Origin: Oikopleura dioica
Taxonomy: Eukaryota > Chordata > Appendicularia > Copelata > Oikopleuridae
Reading direction: 5' to 3'
Assembly: GCA_907165135.1 (NCBI GenBank)
Contig: OU015567.1
Span: 3,601,001 to 3,665,000 of the forward strand
DNA: 64,000 bases
Shown here: positions 57,664 to 64,000 of the stretch, in pieces
How positions within the stretch are numbered: position 1 is the first letter of the stretch
Layout of the letters: each line of letters opens with the position of its first letter
Program-made: the position numbers and the translations under genes
The notes under the pieces: model-generated
The model's input: the letters and a program-made list of their open reading frames with translations, nothing else
Told to the model about the DNA's origin: nothing
Database searches by the model: none

Positions 57664-59050
57664 AAATGATAGACGATTTTTAAAAAGCGCACTTCAAAAT
57701 GGTATTTGTTCCTCGTAATTATTAACCTGAAGCATATTTGGAAACCATGATGATCAAATAGACCTTTCTTATTCTTCTTTGATGACCCTTTCCTTTCAGG
57801 ACCTTTCTTGGGTGTAGTCCTTAGTTAAAATTTTTGAAACAACCTTCTGATTTTAGGCGCGTTCGAAATGGAAATAACGGTCGGCAAAAATTTTTTTTTG
57901 TAAATATGATGTTGATAATATGATATTATTTATTTCTTATTCGCATGAAATATTTTGGCTCAGCTGTTATTGTTGTCAGTGTTTTGCTCCATTCTTGGGC
58001 TAAACCTGTTGCTTATCTGATAACACCGCCGACGTGGAGCTTTTTTCTACAGGTTGAAGCACTTTCTTAAACAATAAGAAAATAAACTTTCTCCTGCTTG
58101 TTTCGAACAACTGTTGGCTGACTTCTACTGTAAAAGTTACACAGATATAAATAGGGTCTATTTAGGTTTTTCCGCGTAGACCCTAGATATAAATGAGAAT
58201 AAACTTAAAAAATAAAATAAAAAAGGAAGATCGACAAAAAAGACCACTTTGAAATAAATTGAACTATTTATTCCACGAAAGAAGTCACACCGTTGTTAAA
58301 ATTGGATCAAGCCTCGTAGAGGTATTCGTGTTCAACATGAAAGTTGTGTCAGCGCCCAGTGAATCCACATTGTTCGTTCTTAAAATAAAAGGATCGTAAA
58401 AACTCCTTCCCGGACTCTTTCGGAAAGGGCAGCGTTTATTTTCTTAATTTTAAAGGAAAAAGGGGTGCTAGGGCGTAATGAAATCGCCTTGCCGACGTGT
58501 TCGTGAAAATATTGAAAAAGCGGAAATTAAAAAATTTTCGACTTCGTGCAAAAAATGCAACGCGCCTGTTTGACCCTGAATAAATATTGATAAACCGTCT
58601 CATAAGAGCTCAAAATGCTGAATTTCCTTTTTTTCCTGAAAATAAGGGAAAAACATGAATTCTTGCTTTACCGCAAAAATACGTACCCAAAAATGCCTCT
58701 AAATTGAAAATTCTGATAAGGGAAGAAATATAAGCTGATAAAATATTTTCTCTCGAGCGAGGGAAAAACAGTCGGATAAAGCTCTAGAATTTGACGTGTT
58801 CTTTCCGGGTACACGTGATTGCCAAAAAAAGGATGACCTCTTTCAGCTGTGGGGATGATCAAACTTTCGTTCTGTTTCACGAAAAAAGAGCTTGGTTGAA
58901 AAACTGAAAGTCAGCACAATTTTTGCTTTTCTGTGAGGAGAAAAATTATCTTTCGGAAAAGATAGCTCAGGGGTTACCGCTTCAAGGGCAGTAATGGCCA
59001 AGCCAACGACATCCTTTTTTTATCTTTTGAGGATGATGATGAATGAGCTA
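57664..59050. other. Intergenic, nothing recognised
   Basis: AT-rich, no coding signal seen. Confidence 0.45.
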
Positions 59051-59457
59051 CAGTCGTTTTCCATCTTTAGAGCGTTTTTCGGATGACAAGGGTTGACCAA
59101 AACGCTCTTAAGTTGGAAAATTTACGATCAAGCAACGATGACAGTGGGAAAAAATGATGCTGAAAATGCATAAAATGAGCTCTTTCCAAAACTCTAACAA
59201 TGCATCCGAAGTCATTTTTACCTATTTATGATAAAATATTTTCGATCTTTGAATCAGAGTCACTAATTTCAACTAAGAAAAAGCGTATGAACCAGCTTTT
59301 TTAAAGATTTTTTCAGGTTGAAATAGACGTTATTCTGATTTGATGATTTAAAATACCCAAAAACGCTCTAAAGTTGGAATTTTTGCAGATGACAAAATAT
59401 GGAAAATATTGGCAAAAACGCTCTTAAGTTGGGCGCTCTTAAGATGGAAAACCACGG
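59051..59457. mobile_element. 407-bp MITE, TA target (Tc1/mariner-like), copy 1
   Basis: Starts CAGTCGTTTTCCATCTTTAG and ends in the imperfect complement; flanked by TA on both sides. ACGCTCTTAAGTTGG-like motifs recur inside. Nearly identical to 61,076-61,478. Confidence 0.83.
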
Positions 59458-59459
59458 TA

Positions 59460-61073
59460 CGTTTTTTCTGTCAACGATATTGACTCTTGAAAAAGACTCA
59501 GCTCTTGCTTTACCCCTTATCGTCATTTCTGAAGTAATACTTTTAATGAGATGGTGATATAAAATAATTTTAATAATTACAGCAATTATCATAATTTCCT
59601 TATGAAAGCATAACTTCTCCTCTGTATATATTTTCAGTGATAATCGCCAAGGAAACACGTGATCGGACACGTATTGAGGCGAACATCATCTTTTCGCGTC
59701 ATTAGGCCACTTTAGCTGTCATTTCTTCAGATTTTGGTGAGCCACTTCGATAAACAAACTTTTCAAACTCAAATCGAGTCGATTTTTCGGACGTGGTGTA
59801 TACATTTTTCTCCGCAAAGATCAATTCGTTTCGCGATCTTTCTTTTTCTGAAAGTCAAAAAGTCGGCTTATCTTAAAGAACGAGCATGTCCGGTAGCATG
59901 AGCCGTGTGCAATACCAGGCTAAGGATCGCTACTGCTCCACATTTTTGCGGGCAGAGGATTCTTTGAAGCCCCGAGTTTATGTAATTTTCTTCACAAGGA
60001 GAAAATCCGTGAACCTTGAAAAAGCTCGAATGATAAAATGAAGTCTTTCTTTCCAACGTGTCTGGTGCTATTACAGTAATCGGAAAAGTATACATACTTA
60101 GCTATAAAGATAAGATATGCTTGTCAAAACTCACTGGCGATTACGGCCAAGCCCGCTGTGCGAATTAATTTCGCTTTGATCTTTTGACAGTCAAGTCAAA
60201 AAATAATCATAGGCAGTGACCGCGGAATCGCAATAACGGAACCAGCACGTGACTGATTTTTATTCATTCAGACACGTTCGTAGGAAGAAGACATGCTGCT
60301 TCTTCAGGAAATGTGCTGTTAGAGGTCGAGGACAAGTTTAGACAGCGAATATTTCCGCTTTCAAGGGGCAATATGATGGAAAGAAAAGAAGGGTCGCCTA
60401 AGTCAGTTCAGGGCTGAACGCCGTTTGAATAAATTCGCAGATTACCACGTTCGAAGTGGCGCGATCGGGGAAAGTGCGACTAAGTCCAGGCATCTGGAGA
60501 ATTAACGGCGGATGATGCTGGAGCACAAATCGCATCAATGACGCACTCTGTCTGGATCCAGCACGGGTTTGTCAAGTTCGATCCAATTCTCTTTTTCTAG
60601 AGTTCGAATCCCTGTCGAAGTTCTGCTCAAAAACCTGTGTAGAAACCTGAGTAGGGGCCTGACACAGGTGGAGGACCCTGACTCAGGTTTCTTCACAGGT
60701 TTCCGAGCCTAAAAAGACATCTTTTGAAAGCTTCGTTATTTTTGAATACAGAATGAATGTTGCGATTGTCAGCTTTAAAATGGTTTCCCCACGCGAGTTC
60801 GGAATCTGGCGTCTAAATAGTTTACCGGGGCATAAACCATTATCTCGAGGAACGGCGGGGGCTCACTAAATTGCCTTTGCCTACCTTGCTCAGTTTGTAA
60901 GTGACTGTTGTTATACATTTTCCATAAATATTTGACATTCACTCGGGCCGGAAAAAGCGATTTGCCAACACGAGCACTTCTAAAATAAAAGACAAGAATT
61001 TCTTTTCTACGAATGTAGACTTTTCTTAAGGCGAAATTCGAGATTTAAGTCGATCACGTGATAAACGACCGAT
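59460..61073. other. Intergenic between the two MITE copies
   Basis: No supported gene. Near 60,625-60,710 an AAACCTG/CAGGTTT-rich stretch of short inverted repeats resembles 53,925-53,965. Confidence 0.4.
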
Positions 61074-61075
61074 TA

Positions 61076-61478
61076 CAGTCGTTTTCCATCTTTAGAGCGT
61101 TTTTCGGATGACAAGGGTTGACCAAAACGCTCTTAAGTTGGAAAATTTACGATCAAGCAACGATGACAGTGGGAAAAATGATGCTGAAAATGCATAAAAT
61201 GAGCTCTTTCCAAAACTCTAACAATGCATCCGAAGTCATTTTTACCTATTTATGATAAAATATTTTCGATCTTTGAATCAGAGTCACTAATTTCAACTAA
61301 GAAAAAGCGTATGAACCAGCTTTTTAAAGATTTTCAGGTTGAAATAGACGTTATTCTGATTTGATGATTTAAAATACCCAAAAACGCTCTAAAGTTGGAA
61401 TTTTTGCAGATGACAAAATATGGAAAATATTGGCAAAAACGCTCTTAAGTTGGGCGCTCTTAAGATGGAAAACCACGG
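61076..61478. mobile_element. 403-bp MITE, TA target, copy 2
   Basis: Same orientation as copy 1 and nearly identical, with a few bases missing in poly-T and poly-A runs; flanked by TA. The high identity implies recent movement or local duplication. Confidence 0.83.
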
Positions 61479-61619
61479 TATTTAATTCGATCGATCAGCC
61501 GCTACGAAGAGCCTCGGAAGCGACGGAAATGTTCTATTACGTTATTATGATTACATTACTTCAGAACATCAAGGTCAGAAAAGGAGACAAACTCGATCGG
61601 GTAATATTATTCGGGTTAG

Positions 61620-61956
61620 AGACCTTGCGGTTTCCAACTCACCGCCATCCGGCTCAAAGTTACGTGCTTCTCGGCCACGTATACTTGAAGACCAAATTGA
61701 AATTGAAGACAGGTACTACCGGTTCTATCTCTTTCCGGTTGTTGAAGAACTCAAGTTTATGAATTTCTCCGAAAACTTAAGCCCAAATAAGCGACATCAA
61801 GCGAGCATTTTTTCTTCCTTTCATTCCTGGAGGACCCTCCTACTGGAAGAATTAATTCTTGAAAGAAGAATAATGATGAATAGAGAAGATTACGCTGATT
61901 TCTTGAGAAGATCGAAAACGCTTCGAACAAGGGATTTTTTTTCGAAACATGGTTAA
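61620..61956 (+). CDS. Possible exon of an unrecognised protein
   Basis: Opens after a CGGGTTAG acceptor and reads RASRPRILEDQIEIEDRYYR, FYLFPVVEELKFMNFSENLS, LLLEELILERRIMMNREDYA to a stop at 61,956. The charged helical pattern looks coding. However, 61,778-61,855 has an inverted copy at 62,725-62,803, so it may be part of a repeat. No start codon or family identified. Confidence 0.3.
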
Positions 61957-64000
61957 GCAAGTGTTGTGAGCAGAAAATTAGCGATTTTCGCAAACGTCGT
62001 GGAAGGCTAGAAAATGAACATCCTTAAACATTCGCCTACATCCTGCCCACGAAAGTCAATCTTTTTTATGCCTAATTAAAGTCACATTCTTCTTTGCCAT
62101 TTTTTTTTTCTCTGAAGAAATACAGTGGCATTTGGGCTATTTTATCTGTTTTCCTAAAAAACCACGATACCAATTTTATCGAAAAATTTAAAATAAAGTG
62201 TGTATAAAACGTATGTCCCAAAATTTTTATCAACCCGATTAGACGTTGATAAAAACCAGCTAAGGGTTTACTATCTTCTTGTTTATACACACCTTAGGTG
62301 TTTAGTATCGACATTTTAAAGCGTGTTCTTTTTGAGCTTCTGGGAGATAATGGAGGGTTCCAAAATAAAAATCCTTGCCTCTTGGGACCAAAAAAGGCCC
62401 TTGAGAAACGTTCTCCCAAAAAGTTCCAAAATGGAAATTCTAGATTTCGTAATGAAAAGCCGCGCTTTGATATAACGAGCGAGTTGATCCGAACTTTGCG
62501 ACCGCGAATCTCTAAATCGACTTTTGATGATCAGCGACCTTGAAGAACAGGGCGCGCGATGCCACCGAGATCGACCAAAATTTAATCGAGGCTGGAGTAC
62601 AACACGATTTAGACGGCCAAAAGTTGATTTGGACACGCAGGAAGAAAATTGGATTCACGATTCTCTTTGCGCAATCTGAAAAATGTATAAAATAGAAAAA
62701 AAACTACCGAGTTACATTTCTTCCAGCAGAGGGGGTCCTCCAGGGCACTTTTGAAAACGAAATCCGCTCTCTTGGTGTCGCTTATTCGGGCTTTTGTTTT
62801 CAGGCCAATCATCAAAAATCACCGGTAGTGAACTCTTTAAATTACCCTTCTGAAAGAACACTACTGTATTTCAGGCGACTATCAGTGATAGTCTATCACT
62901 TCTAAGTCACGTGATTGTGCCTCACGTTGTTGCTCTCAGAGGAAACTAGACTTGTCGGAAGCACAGCGAACTTCCCCTCCTCGTTAAGTGTCTTCCTCAT
63001 TAGCGAAAAGAGAGCATATTCTTACTGTATCTCTCGATCCCGTTTGAGCCGTTTTTTTAGAAACTTGCTTTATTCGCAATCTGAATTAAGTTTGACGCTG
63101 ATGACCCGCTTTTTCGGTTTCTTTCTTGCATTTTTTTGAATTAATCATTTTCAATGGAACGAAAGCAAAAAATGCTAAAAGAAATTTTTTCAAAAAAAAA
63201 AGATAAATTTTATTCCCCAAGCCGAGATTCAACGGTAACAGCGGTTAGAAGTCGATATCCTTAATCATTCGAGTGTCCTTAATTAGCCAAACTGCGCCTG
63301 TGTAACTCAAACCGGGCCAAGGTCATTATTCCGATAAGAACACCCGGACGTGAAATCAGAATCGCTGTTTTTTCGCCGAAGCAAAATCGCCAAAGCAAGA
63401 ATTTCACGATCCCTGTTTTCTCAAAAAACCCACTTTGAACTCAGGCTCACGAAGCGGCTTGTTCAAAATTTACGATATTCTAATTTTCCAATGCAAGAAT
63501 TTAAAATTGAAACTCATCTTCGGAGAAATAAAAGTTCATTTTTTAAATTCTAAATTTTTTGAGATATATTTTTGGAAACGTCTCTCGCTAAGATGGTCAA
63601 AAAGATTAACATGCTTTTGACGCTTTGAGCACATTCCAAAGGTTGTCCGTTAATGTTAATTGCTGACGAAAGTTCTGCATTGATTAAGTCGTAGTTCGAA
63701 ACTATGTTGACGAAGAATTCGAGCGATTAAGCGACGAATTCAACGATTTTGTTTTACGGAAGGTTGTTATGTTGAGCCACGTTTTATCCGTAGTGCCATT
63801 TTTTACGAACTAAAGAACCCCGATTCTTGTAATCGAAAAAAAACCACAGTAAGTGTACTTTCCTCGTCTCCTTGTTTTTTATCGTGTTCACGCTTATCAT
63901 TAATATGTTCGCTTGTATACGGCTTCGTGAAGCACTTTTTTCGCCCGTCCTTCAATTTTGTATAGTCGTGGTTTCGCGATAAGCGGCCTCTGATTTTGGA
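61957..64000. other. Terminal region, no gene supported
   Basis: Contains the inverted copy of 61,778-61,855 at 62,725-62,803. Short ORFs have no recognisable motifs. Confidence 0.4.

Noticed and set aside
60580-60625. Possible tRNA gene (GTTCGAATCCC, B-box-like)
   Set aside because: No matching A-box or acceptor stem at the right distance could be found.
1-64000. CRISPR array or bacterial operon features
   Set aside because: Repeats lack the regular repeat-spacer form, and the genes have spliceosomal introns, so the DNA is eukaryotic.

Overview
The window is eukaryotic nuclear DNA. It is most likely from a larvacean (appendicularian) tunicate of the Oikopleura type, although no single feature proves this. 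The reasons are: very small introns (mostly 37-60 bp); frequent GT-AG introns plus a few that keep the reading frame or a conserved motif only if read as GA-AG or GG-AG (a known larvacean habit); same-strand genes 50-90 bp apart with a T-rich AG acceptor just before the ATG (operon plus spliced-leader architecture); and many small inverted-repeat transposons. Most genes are broken into short ORFs by these introns, so I rebuilt them by reading across splice sites.

Layout, left part (1-33.8 kb). 1-8.9 kb is a minus-strand, operon-like run of three genes: a membrane RING-finger protein, a very large Mutator-like (MULE) transposase protein with its D-D-E residues and the C/H motif in place, and a protein with one clear and one possible FLYWCH-type zinc finger. 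10.7-12.8 kb (+) is a kleisin (Rad21/Rec8 type cohesin subunit). 13-18 kb holds uncharacterised exons running into a ~270-bp tandem array, interrupted by a 2.8 kb block with its own minus-strand exons. 18.4-23.4 kb (+) holds two uncharacterised genes; the larger has a disordered C-terminal half built from four tandem exon-pair cassettes. 25.8-28.8 kb (+) is an RTEL1-type Fe-S DNA helicase. 28.8-33.8 kb is mostly decayed repeats, one small basic gene and a large foldback. A palindromic motif (AGGCC-N4-GGCCT plus a short tail) occurs five times in this left part, between genes, and was not seen further right.

Right part (33.8-64 kb). A 29-bp minisatellite leads into a rearranged cluster with four copies (two truncated) of a single-pass, Cys-rich membrane protein gene and one copy of an unrecognised multi-exon gene (family X); a second X copy follows at 44.3 kb. 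A degenerate 3.4 kb LTR retrotransposon lies between. After this come a tandem lectin-like secreted protein with a frameshift, a small secreted Cys protein gene whose intron carries two foldback elements, and a kinase-like gene split in frame by a TTAA-flanked MITE. The last 6 kb is mostly non-coding and includes two near-identical TA-flanked MITEs.

How the genes may work together. The RING-MULE-FLYWCH run looks like one transcription unit in which the transposase catalytic domain and a FLYWCH DNA-binding domain, usually fused in animal MULE relatives, are made as separate proteins. The nearby kleisin and RTEL1-like helicase are chromosome-maintenance genes. Whether the left 33.8 kb is one mobile or otherwise special block is only a hypothesis.
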